Positions 1 to 7,229 of a stretch of DNA of 33,269 bases are shown here, piece by piece (position 1 is the first letter of the stretch; each line of letters starts with the position of its first letter). Below the pieces are notes generated by a model. That model ran no database searches, had not been told where the DNA came from, and saw nothing but the letters and a program-made list of their open reading frames with translations. Origin of the DNA: Acidobacteriota bacterium (GTDB lineage: Bacteria > Acidobacteriota > Thermoanaerobaculia > Thermoanaerobaculales > Sulfomarinibacteraceae); contig JAJDNH010000092.1 of assembly GCA_022340775.1 (NCBI GenBank), forward strand, positions 1 through 33,269, in the 5' to 3' direction. The translations under genes and the position numbers were made by a program.

Positions 1-35
1 GGGGCAAGGTCCTTATCAGACAGCGCGCATGGCTC

Positions 36-103
36 AACGAGCACGGGCGGCATTCCCCCCGAAGCCACGTAGGCTGGCAACGGGAGCCATACCCGTGCTC
101 GTT
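36..103. repeat. 12-bp perfect inverted repeat with 44-nt loop
   Basis: AACGAGCACGGG at 36-47 is the exact reverse complement of 92-103. An outer arm GGTCCT (8-13) pairs with AGGACC (112-117), and a small AGCC/GGCT hairpin lies inside the loop (63-75), so the whole 8-117 stretch can fold as a nested structure. On the plus strand the right arm is followed by TCTTTATATA, which is only weakly terminator-like. Function unknown: a structured RNA 3' end or an old mobile-element end are both possible. Confidence 0.6.
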
Positions 104-230
104 CTTTATATAGGACCCCCCCCTTGACGTTTCTCGCCAGCCCCAACCCCTCGTGAGCGACCTTCAGAGAAACATCAAGGACCGCACGTCCGTTTGAACG
201 TCCCCTACTCCGCGTCGCGCTGCCTCCGCG

Positions 231-251
231 TTCTCTGGGACGAGCAGAGAA
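231..251. repeat. 7-bp stem, 7-nt loop hairpin
   Basis: TTCTCTG (231-237) is the exact reverse complement of CAGAGAA (245-251). It sits 20 bp outside the left end of the IS. There is no U-run on either side, so it is not a clear terminator. Confidence 0.45.
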
Positions 252-270
252 ACTCAATCACCTAATCACT

Positions 271-286
271 CAGTTACTTAGTGCTC
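271..286 (+). repeat. IS630 left terminal inverted repeat
   Basis: CAGTTACTTAGTGCTC matches the reverse complement of the right end (CAGTAACTAAGTGCTC) at 14 of 16 positions; the two mismatches are T/A swaps. It lies 29 bp beyond the transposase stop codon. Confidence 0.75.
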
Positions 287-314
287 TGGACCAGAATTTC
301 GGTGACGTATTGAT

Positions 315-1181
315 TCATGCTGCAAGCGGCGCGGGTACGGCGTTGAGCCGTGCAAGGAGCCTGTTGAGGTCGCGTCGGGTGAAGTTCCATTTAAAGGGCT
401 GGGCGATTCGTTCGTGGTGTTCTTGGAAGCCAAGAACCCGGTCTTCGAGGCTGGTGGAGCTAGCGTTATCGTTGGGGCGAAGGACCTTGCGCTCCAGCAC
501 GGAGAAGTAGATTTCGATCTGGTTGAGCCAGCTGGCGTGGCACGGTGTGTGTACGAGGACAGCGTTGGGCCAGCGTTGTTGCAGGCGAAGTGTTGCCTTC
601 TCGCCGCGGTGGGAGGAGCCGTTGTCCACAATCCAGAAGACACGTGAGGCAGAGCGGTAGGGCTGGTGTTGCATAACCTGATCAACAAGGCGGTGGAACG
701 GTTCAATGCCGGTTCTTGGTTCACAGCGGCCGAAGATCCTGGCACGGTGCACATCCCACGCGGCGATGTAGGCGAGGGCGCCGCGACTTTGGTACTCATG
801 CTCGACTCGAGTTGGCGCTCCTGGTCGAGGCGGTGTGGTGGGATGGCAGCGGCGCCGTGCTTGGATGCTCGTCTTTTCATCCGAGCTCAAGACGTAGTCG
901 TTCGAAGCCATGCCTTGCCCATTCCAGAGACCCTGGTAAAGACCCAGGACGGTGGCAGCCTTCTCCGCGAAGTTGGGGTCGCGGGGGAAGATCCAACTGC
1001 GATATCGCCACGGGCGGATCGCATCCTGTGACAGCCATCTCCAGAGTGTAGTTTCCCCGATCGAGGCGACGAGCCCACGATTTTGAGCTTCGCGCTTCAG
1101 CTCGGACATGCTGAAACGCGACAGAGGAAGCCCATGCACCGCCGGCAGCTCACAGGCGAGCGCCTTAACCGCGACGATCAC
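315..1181 (-). CDS. IS630 transposase, DDE catalytic part (orfB)
   Basis: The catalytic part of an IS630-family transposase. The three acidic residues of the DDE triad are all visible: Asp in 'SSDEKTS', Asp in 'WIVDNGSSHRG', and Glu in 'WLNQIEIYFSVLERK', the last being the family signature. The reported start is a GTG at 1181, but the open frame extends upstream through 'FPPS', which joins naturally to the 'GRPPL' end of the N-terminal part. A separate start is therefore unlikely to be biologically meaningful. The catalytic residues are intact, so the split frame is the only visible lesion. It ends at 315, 29 bp inside the left terminal repeat. Confidence 0.85.
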   Translation of the reverse strand: MIVAVKALACELPAVHGLPLSRFSMSELKREAQNRGLVASIGETTLWRWLSQDAIRPWRYRSWIFPRDPNFAEKAATVLGLYQGLWNGQGMASNDYVLSSDEKTSIQARRRCHPTTPPRPGAPTRVEHEYQSRGALAYIAAWDVHRARIFGRCEPRTGIEPFHRLVDQVMQHQPYRSASRVFWIVDNGSSHRGEKATLRLQQRWPNAVLVHTPCHASWLNQIEIYFSVLERKVLRPNDNASSTSLEDRVLGFQEHHERIAQPFKWNFTRRDLNRLLARLNAVPAPLAA

Positions 1182-1458
1182 GCTGGGGGGAAAACAGCGG
1201 TGGGCGCCCGCCGCGAGGTCGCTCCTGCAACCCTGTCAGACCTTCTTCGAAGAAGCGCTTCCTCCATTTGGAGACGATCTGCCGAGGGGTATCCAACCTA
1301 GCCGCAATTTCGTCGTTCCCCAGCCCTCGGGCCGCGTAGAGAACGATCTTGGCTCGGATGACATCGCGATACGACGACGTATATTCCCGAGCCACGGCCT
1401 CCAGATGGGATCTCTGATACGGTTCAAGCTCTATTATATGAGGACTTCTTCTTGGCAT
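1165..1458 (-). CDS. IS630 transposase, N-terminal HTH part (orfA)
   Basis: A 97-residue N-terminal part of an IS630-type transposase. It contains a winged-helix/homeodomain-like DNA-binding segment (about residues 10-80; the 'RAKIVLYAARGLGNDEIAARL' region followed by 'SKWRKRFFEEGLTGL') and the linker RPRGGRPP that normally continues directly into the catalytic domain. In this frame the protein ends at a TAA at 1165-1167, just after a TTTTCCCCCC run (minus strand, 1194-1185). The catalytic domain continues in another frame, offset by +1 (equivalent to -2). The two halves together would give a protein of the normal IS630 transposase size (about 340-380 residues). Either the gene is inactivated by a one-base indel in the run, or the two frames are joined by ribosomal frameshifting. 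The ATG at 1458 is the first in-frame start after the right terminal repeat. Confidence 0.8.
   Translation of the reverse strand: MPRRSPHIIELEPYQRSHLEAVAREYTSSYRDVIRAKIVLYAARGLGNDEIAARLDTPRQIVSKWRKRFFEEGLTGLQERPRGGRPPLFSPQRDRRG
1185..1194 (-). other. T4C6 run at the orfA/orfB frame junction
   Basis: On the minus strand the run reads TTTTCCCCCC. In the orfA frame it is UUU-UCC-CCC-C and in the orfB frame UUU-CCC-CCC, so a +1 shift (or loss of one base) restores one continuous transposase. CCC-C is a known +1 slip context for proline tRNA. The family more often uses -1 shifting, so a simple indel is also plausible. Confidence 0.55.
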
Positions 1459-1525
1459 GTTCCAGGATCCGGCTGGCTCACTCCGGCCTCCTGGTAGATT
1501 TATGCGCCATTGTATTTATGGAACT

Positions 1526-1541
1526 GAGCACTTAGTTACTG
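1526..1541 (-). repeat. IS630 right terminal inverted repeat
   Basis: GAGCACTTAGTTACTG is the partner of the repeat at 271-286. It lies about 68 bp upstream of the transposase start on the minus strand, so the transposase promoter must lie in or beside it. Confidence 0.75.
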
Positions 1542-1570
1542 GGCGTGTGAGGGGCGGGGGCGACTCCGGG

Positions 1571-2641
1571 TCATCGCCCCGCGGCGGTGATCCAGCCGCC
1601 GCCGAGGACCTCGTCGCCGTCGTAGAGCACGGCGGCCTGTCCCGGAGCGGGCGCCGTCAGTGGCTCCTCCGGCACGATCAGGACACCCTCGCCCCGAGCC
1701 TCGACCCGCGCCGGCACGGCACGGTGACGGGAACGAACCTGCACCGAGCACTCGAGCTCGCGCGCCGGGGGCTGGTCCGAGATCCAGCGCATGTCCTCCG
1801 CTTCGAAGGATGACGTCAGAAGCTCGTCGCGGTCGCCGACGACCACGGTCCCGGTGGCGGGGTGCAGCTGCAAGACATAGAGAGGCATCTCCGCCGACAC
1901 GCCGAGCCCGCGGCGCTGGCCGACGGTGAACCGGTGCACACCGGCGTGCGAGCCGAGGCGCCGGCCGCCGCGGTCGACGATCTCGCCGGCCCGCACTCGG
2001 CCGGGCAGCCACGCCTCCATGAGCTCTGCATACGAGGTCCCCTCCGGCACGAAGCACAGCTCCTGGCTCTCCGGCTTGTCCGCGACGGGCAGACCCGCCG
2101 CCCGCGCCTTCCGGCGGACGTCGGCCTTCGTCATGTCGCCGAGCGGAAACAGGACCCTGCGCAGGCGGTCCTGCGTCAGCCGGTGGAGAAAGTACGACTG
2201 GTCCTTGGCGGCATCGACCCCGCGCAGCAACCGTACCCTCCCGCCCTTGCCACCTCGCAGGCGGGCGTAGTGACCGGTGACCAGGACGTCCGCCCCGGCC
2301 GCGTCCGCCACCGCCTCGAGCTCGGTGAACTTGATCTTCTCGTTGCAGACCACACACGGGTTGGGCGTCAGGCCCTCCGCATAGCGCTCCAGCGAGGCCT
2401 CGAAAACGTCGTCGAAGAACCTCCGGGACGTGCACTCCTCACGGAGTGGGATGTCCAGCGCGGCGGCGACGGCCCTCGCGTCCTCCTGGTCCTCCAGAGA
2501 ACAACACCGCGAGCCCTTGCCGCTACCCAGCGGATCCCACAGGCGCAGGAAGACCCCCTCCACCTGGTGCCCGGCAGCTACCATCTCGAGGGCCGCGACC
2601 GAGGAGTCGAGCCCTCCGGACATCGCCACGAGGACCTTCAT
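1571..2641 (-). CDS. mnmA: tRNA-specific 2-thiouridylase MnmA
   Basis: Catalyses ATP-dependent 2-thiolation of the wobble uridine (U34) of tRNA-Lys, -Glu and -Gln in the cytoplasm, with sulfur delivered by a persulfide relay. The 356-residue protein has the PP-loop ATP-pyrophosphatase motif SGGLDSS (residues 8-14), the first catalytic cysteine in NPCVVC (Cys96) and the second in SQELCF (Cys196), followed by the usual beta-barrel C-terminal part. Length is normal for the family. I chose the ATG at 2641 because the family begins MKVLVAMSGG; an open extension to 2803 runs through the hairpin at 2690-2714 and the end of the degP gene and has no family similarity. It is monocistronic by context: a terminator-like hairpin separates it from degP. 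No mnmE/mnmG or IscS-type gene lies nearby. Confidence 0.96.
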   Translation of the reverse strand: MKVLVAMSGGLDSSVAALEMVAAGHQVEGVFLRLWDPLGSGKGSRCCSLEDQEDARAVAAALDIPLREECTSRRFFDDVFEASLERYAEGLTPNPCVVCNEKIKFTELEAVADAAGADVLVTGHYARLRGGKGGRVRLLRGVDAAKDQSYFLHRLTQDRLRRVLFPLGDMTKADVRRKARAAGLPVADKPESQELCFVPEGTSYAELMEAWLPGRVRAGEIVDRGGRRLGSHAGVHRFTVGQRRGLGVSAEMPLYVLQLHPATGTVVVGDRDELLTSSFEAEDMRWISDQPPARELECSVQVRSRHRAVPARVEARGEGVLIVPEEPLTAPAPGQAAVLYDGDEVLGGGWITAAGR

Positions 2642-2689
2642 GCGCTCACCACAACGTCCACCCCGACAGTGTATTCCGAATCCAACAGA

Positions 2690-2714
2690 GAGGGCCCCGC
2701 TCGGCGGGGCCCTC
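2690..2714 (-). terminator. Rho-independent-like hairpin after degP
   Basis: GAGGGCCCCGC (2690-2700) pairs perfectly with 2704-2714 across a 3-nt loop, giving an 11-bp GC-rich stem. It lies 18 bp past the degP stop codon and 48 bp before the mnmA start. The downstream minus-strand sequence has only scattered Ts, so termination may be inefficient or factor-assisted. Confidence 0.7.
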
Positions 2715-2732
2715 GTGCTAAGCGTGGATGTC

Positions 2733-4241
2733 TTACTTCTTGAGCTTGATGATGGCGAAGAACGACCGGTCCGCCCGCGGGCGGTAGACGTAGAGGCGTG
2801 CATACCCGCCGCTCTTCATCTTCTTCACCGTGCTCACCAGCCCGGAGGCCGAGGTGACCTTCTCACCGTTGAGCTCGGTCACGACGTCCCCACGCTGGAG
2901 ACCGTTGTCCCCGGCTGCCGACATCGGCTTGACCTTGGTGATCACGACCCCGTTGACGCTGTCATCGATGCTGTACATCTGGCGCAGCTGGGGAGTCAGG
3001 TTGGACACCGTGATGCCCAGACGGTCGGAGAGACCACCCTGTTCCTGGGCGGGCTCGGTGTTGGCTTCCTCTCCGTTCTCATCGATCTTGCGCTCCTCGA
3101 GCACCGCCGTCAGCTCCTTGGACTTGCCGTTACGGAGAACCTCAAGCTTGACCTTGGTACCTGGAGGCGTCGCCGAGATGCGGTCGATCAGGCCGCGGGT
3201 GTTAGTGACCGGATCGCCGTTGATCTTGATGATCACGTCGCCGTGCTCGAGCCCGGCCTTGTCACCGGCGTGACCTGCGAGCACCTCCTCGACGAAGGCG
3301 CCGTTGCGGTCCTTGAGACCGAATGCGTCCTGCAACTCGGGACTGACATTGGTTACGGTCACCCCAAGGTAACCGCGAACGACCTTGCCGTGCTCCCTGA
3401 GCTGCGGCAGGATCAGCTTGGCAGTGTCGATCGGGACCGCGAAGCCCATGTTCTGGCCGCGGGCGTTGATCGCGGTGTTGATGCCGATCACGTTCCCCTG
3501 GACATCGACCAGCGGTCCGCCCGAGTTCCCGAAGTTGATGGCGGCATCGGTCTGGATGAAGTTCTCGAACGAGGTGTCGGAGATGCCGAGCACACGCCCC
3601 TTCGCCGACACCACGCCGACCGTCACCGTGTCACCCATGTTGAGCGGGTTTCCGACGGCCATCACCCACTCCCCGACGCGTGCGGTCTTCGACTCGCCAA
3701 GCGACAGCACCGGGAACTCGCGGTCGGGCTTGACCACCCGGATCAGCGCGATGTCCGTCGCCGGATCACGTCCAACGACCTTGACCGCGTACTTGGCGCC
3801 GTCCTTGAGTTGGATCTCCAGCTGGTCGGCGTTCTCGACCACGTGGTTGTTGGTCAGCAGCTCACCGTCCGGCGAGATGAAGAAGCCGGAACCTGCAGAC
3901 GGGCGTACGATCGGCTGCTGCCGCTGACCCTGACCCCGGTTCATGAACGGGCCGAAGAAGAAGTGGAAGGGATCGTTCGGCATCCCCTGCATGTTCTGAT
4001 CATCCGGCTTGATGATCTCCTTGGCGTACACCGACACCACCGACGGCACGACTTTCGCCGCCAGCGACGCGAAGTCTGGCGCGGCCACTGCCGCCGGCGC
4101 GGCCGTCGGCGCCGCCGTCGCAGGCCGGTCCGCGTTCGCCTGCGGCGTCAAGTTGAGGCCCCCCGCCAGCACCATTCCGAACAGCACTGCAGCGACGATC
4201 ACGCCGGCTAGGGAGAAGAGCCTCATTCGCTCCTGCTTCAT
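2733..4241 (-). CDS. DegP/DegQ (HtrA) family periplasmic serine protease
   Basis: Envelope quality-control protease and chaperone that degrades misfolded exported proteins. The 502-residue protein has an N-terminal hydrophobic signal or anchor segment (residues 8-30), an Ala/Pro-rich linker (40-56), a trypsin-like domain with the triad His133 (TNNHVV), Asp163 (TDIAL) and Ser240 (GNSGGP), and two PDZ domains (about 290-385 and 405-490). Two PDZ domains place it with DegP/DegQ/MucD and not the one-PDZ DegS type. A strong Shine-Dalgarno (AGGAGGTGA) sits just before the ATG at 4241. It is followed by a hairpin. Upstream, 183 bp separate it from the diguanylate cyclase gene on the same strand, enough for its own promoter. 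PDZ domains of this family bind exposed hydrophobic C-termini, which may matter for the Trp-ended proteins elsewhere in this window (inference). Confidence 0.95.
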   Translation of the reverse strand: MKQERMRLFSLAGVIVAAVLFGMVLAGGLNLTPQANADRPATAAPTAAPAAVAAPDFASLAAKVVPSVVSVYAKEIIKPDDQNMQGMPNDPFHFFFGPFMNRGQGQRQQPIVRPSAGSGFFISPDGELLTNNHVVENADQLEIQLKDGAKYAVKVVGRDPATDIALIRVVKPDREFPVLSLGESKTARVGEWVMAVGNPLNMGDTVTVGVVSAKGRVLGISDTSFENFIQTDAAINFGNSGGPLVDVQGNVIGINTAINARGQNMGFAVPIDTAKLILPQLREHGKVVRGYLGVTVTNVSPELQDAFGLKDRNGAFVEEVLAGHAGDKAGLEHGDVIIKINGDPVTNTRGLIDRISATPPGTKVKLEVLRNGKSKELTAVLEERKIDENGEEANTEPAQEQGGLSDRLGITVSNLTPQLRQMYSIDDSVNGVVITKVKPMSAAGDNGLQRGDVVTELNGEKVTSASGLVSTVKKMKSGGYARLYVYRPRADRSFFAIIKLKK

Positions 4242-4424
4242 CTGTCACCTCCTGTAGAGTCGCGGCCGGAGCTTAGCTCACGGCCATCGCACAAGAAAGC
4301 AAGTTCCCTGCCACTTTCCTTCCCGTACTCGCGTGAACTTCGTGCCAATCTGGCGCGCTGGGGAGATTCCTGACCGCGCACCTCGTCGAGCCGGCAGGCC
4401 GCTCGGCGGCTCGAGATGCGCCGG

Positions 4425-5552
4425 CTAGGGAACCGGGATCGGCTCGGCGACCTGGATGCGGTCCTTGCCCTGGTCCTTGGCCTCGTACATGGCCTGGTCG
4501 GCTGCCCGCAGCAGCAGGTTCTTCTTGAGGTCCGTGGTGCCCTCGCGCGACACGTGGTCCGGATACACCGCCACTCCCAACGAGCAGGTCAGGTCGCGCC
4601 GCCACACGACCGGCCGCTCGGTCCAGGTGTAGGTGCCCTGGAGGAACGTCGTCTCCCGCATCGCGGATTGGATCCGGTGCGCCGTGTCGAGCGCTTCATC
4701 CTGTCCTTGGTCGGCGAGGATGACCACGAACTCGTCACCGCCGTAGCGCGCGAGGGTCGCGCCTCCCGCCGTCACCGTCTTGCTCAAGAGGAACCCGAAC
4801 TCCTTCAGCACCTGAGAACCGGCGAGGTGTCCGTGGGTGTCATTGACGTCCTTGAAGTTGTCGAGGTCTAGGAACAGCAGCGCCACCGACGAGGAGACGA
4901 CATCGGCGCGGACCAGGTCCTCGGTCAGCCGATGATGGAAGAAGCGGTCGTTGTACAGGCCGGTGAGATCGTCGCGACGAGCCATCTCGTTGGCACGTTG
5001 CGCGTCGAGGAGGTTTTCGATGAACACCGATGTGTAACGGGCGAAGATCTCGAGCAACTGCCGGTCCCTCTCCGAGAAGGGGCGGCCGTCGGAGCGGTTG
5101 ACGAGCTCGAGAACTCCACACACCGTCCGCTCGATTCGGATCGGGACCGCGATAATGCTCGAGGTGCGGAAGTCGTGTGTCTCATCGAACTTGGCGTAGA
5201 AGTTCGGATCGCTGTCCCGGCTCTCCATGACGTATGGCTCACCCGAGCGGTAGACGTGGCCGGCTACGCCGTCGTCGGCCGAAAGCGACTTCCCCACCAG
5301 CTGGTCCGCCAGCGCCCCGAACGCCGCCACGAAGTGCAGCCGTGTCTCGCTCGGGTTCCGTCCCCGTTCGAACGGCTTGTCCATGAGAATGGATCCACCG
5401 CCGGAAGGCAGGAAATCATTCGCCTTGCTCAGGATCTCACGCAGGAAGACATCGGCCCGCAAACGGACCGGGACGAACGCCGCATAGCGCCGCCTGTCGA
5501 GAAACGGCTCGATGTCTTCCAGCGCCAGGCTGAAGACCTGAAACTCAGACAT
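4425..5552 (-). CDS. GAF-GGDEF diguanylate cyclase
   Basis: Predicted cytosolic c-di-GMP synthase of 375 residues: a GAF sensory domain (about 35-183), a short signalling helix (183-192), and a GGDEF domain (about 193-360). The catalytic GGDEF is intact at 271-275, the DLTGLYN entry motif is at 195-201, and the metal-site Asp lies in FLDLDNFK (around 229). The product-inhibition motif RxxD expected five residues before GGDEF is absent (the position reads AGGA), so allosteric feedback by c-di-GMP is probably lost. No signal peptide or membrane segment is visible. It lies 12 bp after batD on the same strand and is probably the last gene of the moxR-bat operon, which is an unusual partner. The Shine-Dalgarno before the ATG at 5552 is weak, consistent with translation coupled to batD. 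Confidence 0.93.
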   Translation of the reverse strand: MSEFQVFSLALEDIEPFLDRRRYAAFVPVRLRADVFLREILSKANDFLPSGGGSILMDKPFERGRNPSETRLHFVAAFGALADQLVGKSLSADDGVAGHVYRSGEPYVMESRDSDPNFYAKFDETHDFRTSSIIAVPIRIERTVCGVLELVNRSDGRPFSERDRQLLEIFARYTSVFIENLLDAQRANEMARRDDLTGLYNDRFFHHRLTEDLVRADVVSSSVALLFLDLDNFKDVNDTHGHLAGSQVLKEFGFLLSKTVTAGGATLARYGGDEFVVILADQGQDEALDTAHRIQSAMRETTFLQGTYTWTERPVVWRRDLTCSLGVAVYPDHVSREGTTDLKKNLLLRAADQAMYEAKDQGKDRIQVAEPIPVP

Positions 5553-5564
5553 AAAGGCAGTTTA

Positions 5565-7229
5565 TCACGCGCCGCGCAGGAGCCTGCGGAGCTTCTCTTC
5601 GAGCTCTCGAACGGTCTCGGTGTGATCCGCCCGCCCCGGTGCGAAACGGATCCCCTCGAGCTCTCGCCTGAGCGCGGTGACCTGCTCCTCCCGTGCCTCG
5701 GTCCTATCAACCTCCCGGGTGCCGCTCCACCAGCGCTCCAGCACTCCCTGAAGCTCCCGGGCCCGCTCGGCCGTCGACTGGCCCTCAGCCGGCCTGGGGA
5801 TGCGCGCCCGCCGCCGACGGCGGACGAAGAGAACCGTGGCCGCGCCCAGGAAAACCCCCACCGCAAGCGCACCCAGCACCCATTTCCAGGGCGCTGCACC
5901 TTCAGCGACGGGAGTCGGGACGGATGGAGGGTGCTCGACCGTCCGCACGGAGCCGGCCGCAACGTGCCGTGGGAAGGACGCTTGCGGGGTCGGCGTCGGC
6001 GTTGCCGGCGCCGGTGTCACGGCGACCGTGAACGGGCCCACGGCCTGCCGCCGGTAGGTCGCGCTCACGGGGTCGAAGACGGACAACGTCACCGCCGGCA
6101 GCCGCAGGTCTCCCCACTGCCGCGGCACCATCGTCTTCGACCATGAGCGTGTTCCGTGGATGCCGTCCCCGTCAACCTTGACCGAGCTGTTCTCCTCCGG
6201 CGGGTAGCTCTCGCAGGTGCTGCACGACGGCCACTGCACAGGGGCCGAGACCAGCGGCAGGTTGCCGTTCCCGGTCAGGCTCACGGTGATGGTCAGCGAG
6301 TCGCCAACTCGGACTTTCCGGGACGAGACCTTGCCGGCATAGGACAGCTGGCCGACCGCCCCGCTGAACCCGGCGGGCGCCAACGGCCGCTGCATGACCT
6401 CGAGCTCGCGCGGAGCTGTCGCCCGCTCCAGGACCTGTCCGGGGCCGAACAGGCTCGGAGCGCCGACGCCGATACGTGCGCTCGCCTGCGGCACCTTGAG
6501 CACCCCTGCCTTGAGCGGGATGATGACGTAGCGCGCCACCGGGTAACGCATCAGCCGCATGCCGGCACGGTCGACCAGGGTACCGCTCACTTGCTGCGGC
6601 AGCTGGACCCGCTGCACCCACCAGCCGGGAAAGGAGGGCGGGTCGACCCACTGGAAACCGTCGACGTCCGCTGTGGTCTCGAGGACGATCGTAGCCGTCA
6701 TGGACTCCCCGAGGTACAGCTTCGCCTTGGGCGTCAGCAGCCGCAGTTCGGCCCGCACCCGGCGTTGAGATCGGGGCGCCATGAGGTCGTTGAGCGGATT
6801 CCAGGGGAGCTGCTGCCGGCGTTGCGGTGGCGCCAGGCTGCCCTGAACGACCTCGGCATCGATGGGCGCTGACGTGAGATCCTTGCCGGCGACCCGAACC
6901 GTCATCGCCCCGACCCGCGCCGCACCCAGCCCCAGTGGTTGCAGTACGTAGACGAAGCTCGTGCTCGACGACGCGACACCGTTGACCCAGGAAAACTGCT
7001 GCTCGGTGCTGGGACCACCGACAATCTCCAGGTTCGACAGCTTGGCTGGGCGCGGAGGCCCGCCCTCGAGCTTCCCTCCGGATATCGAGATCGTGAGCCG
7101 GGTGACGTCCTGGATGCCGAGCCGCTGGGGATTCAGGTGGACCTCGAGCGTCGGCTCGTCGGCTCCGGCCGCTGCTGCCGCGAGCACCGCCAGCAGAGCG
7201 ATCGCGCAGGTCGGACCCGGCCGTCGCAT
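5565..7229 (-). CDS. batD: BatD-family membrane protein
   Basis: A 554-residue exported, membrane-anchored protein of the Bat (Bacteroides aerotolerance) family. It has a signal peptide (about 1-23, cleavage near AGA-DE), a long extracytoplasmic beta-rich region (about 25-400) of repeated Ig-like modules, a Pro/Thr/Ala linker (TPAPATPTPTP), one transmembrane helix (about 445-468) followed by a strongly basic RRRRRAR stop-transfer, and a cytoplasmic helical C-terminus. Family members act with MoxR AAA+ ATPases and vWA proteins in envelope stress tolerance, but the exact biochemical role is unknown. The ATG at 7229 overlaps the TAA of the preceding gene by one base (TAATG), so translation is coupled. 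It is close to the usual length for BatD. Confidence 0.85.
   Translation of the reverse strand: MRRPGPTCAIALLAVLAAAAAGADEPTLEVHLNPQRLGIQDVTRLTISISGGKLEGGPPRPAKLSNLEIVGGPSTEQQFSWVNGVASSSTSFVYVLQPLGLGAARVGAMTVRVAGKDLTSAPIDAEVVQGSLAPPQRRQQLPWNPLNDLMAPRSQRRVRAELRLLTPKAKLYLGESMTATIVLETTADVDGFQWVDPPSFPGWWVQRVQLPQQVSGTLVDRAGMRLMRYPVARYVIIPLKAGVLKVPQASARIGVGAPSLFGPGQVLERATAPRELEVMQRPLAPAGFSGAVGQLSYAGKVSSRKVRVGDSLTITVSLTGNGNLPLVSAPVQWPSCSTCESYPPEENSSVKVDGDGIHGTRSWSKTMVPRQWGDLRLPAVTLSVFDPVSATYRRQAVGPFTVAVTPAPATPTPTPQASFPRHVAAGSVRTVEHPPSVPTPVAEGAAPWKWVLGALAVGVFLGAATVLFVRRRRRARIPRPAEGQSTAERARELQGVLERWWSGTREVDRTEAREEQVTALRRELEGIRFAPGRADHTETVRELEEKLRRLLRGA

Larger units (their letters stand above)
1..270. 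other. Non-coding left flank of the IS630 element
   Basis: No convincing coding region was found here in either strand. The stretch contains a 12-bp perfect inverted repeat (36-103), a 6-bp outer arm pair (8-13 with 112-117), a 7-bp hairpin (231-251) and a short direct repeat of CAGAGAAAC at 165-173 and 245-253. It could be the 3' flank of a gene lying outside the window, or the remnant of an older insertion. Confidence 0.5.
271..1541 (-). mobile_element. IS630-family insertion sequence
   Basis: An element of about 1.27 kb bounded by imperfect 16-bp terminal inverted repeats (271-286 and 1526-1541, 14 of 16 positions matching). It carries a transposase on the minus strand with an N-terminal helix-turn-helix part and a DDE catalytic part typical of the IS630/Tc1-mariner group. 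The transposase is split into two frames. This group normally inserts at TA and duplicates it, but I do not see a TA immediately outside either repeat, so the true ends may be a few bases off or the flanks may have changed. The element interrupts no recognisable gene; mnmA ends 30 bp beyond its right end. Confidence 0.85.

Noticed and set aside
32-107. Integron attC site
   Set aside because: One side fits RYYYAAC but the other (GTTCTTT) does not fit GTTRRRY. There is no integrase and no cassette-like gene next to it.
2430-4211. A 593-codon plus-strand frame opposite degP and mnmA
   Set aside because: Shadow of two clear enzymes; composition is rich in Arg/His/Asp with no recognisable domain.
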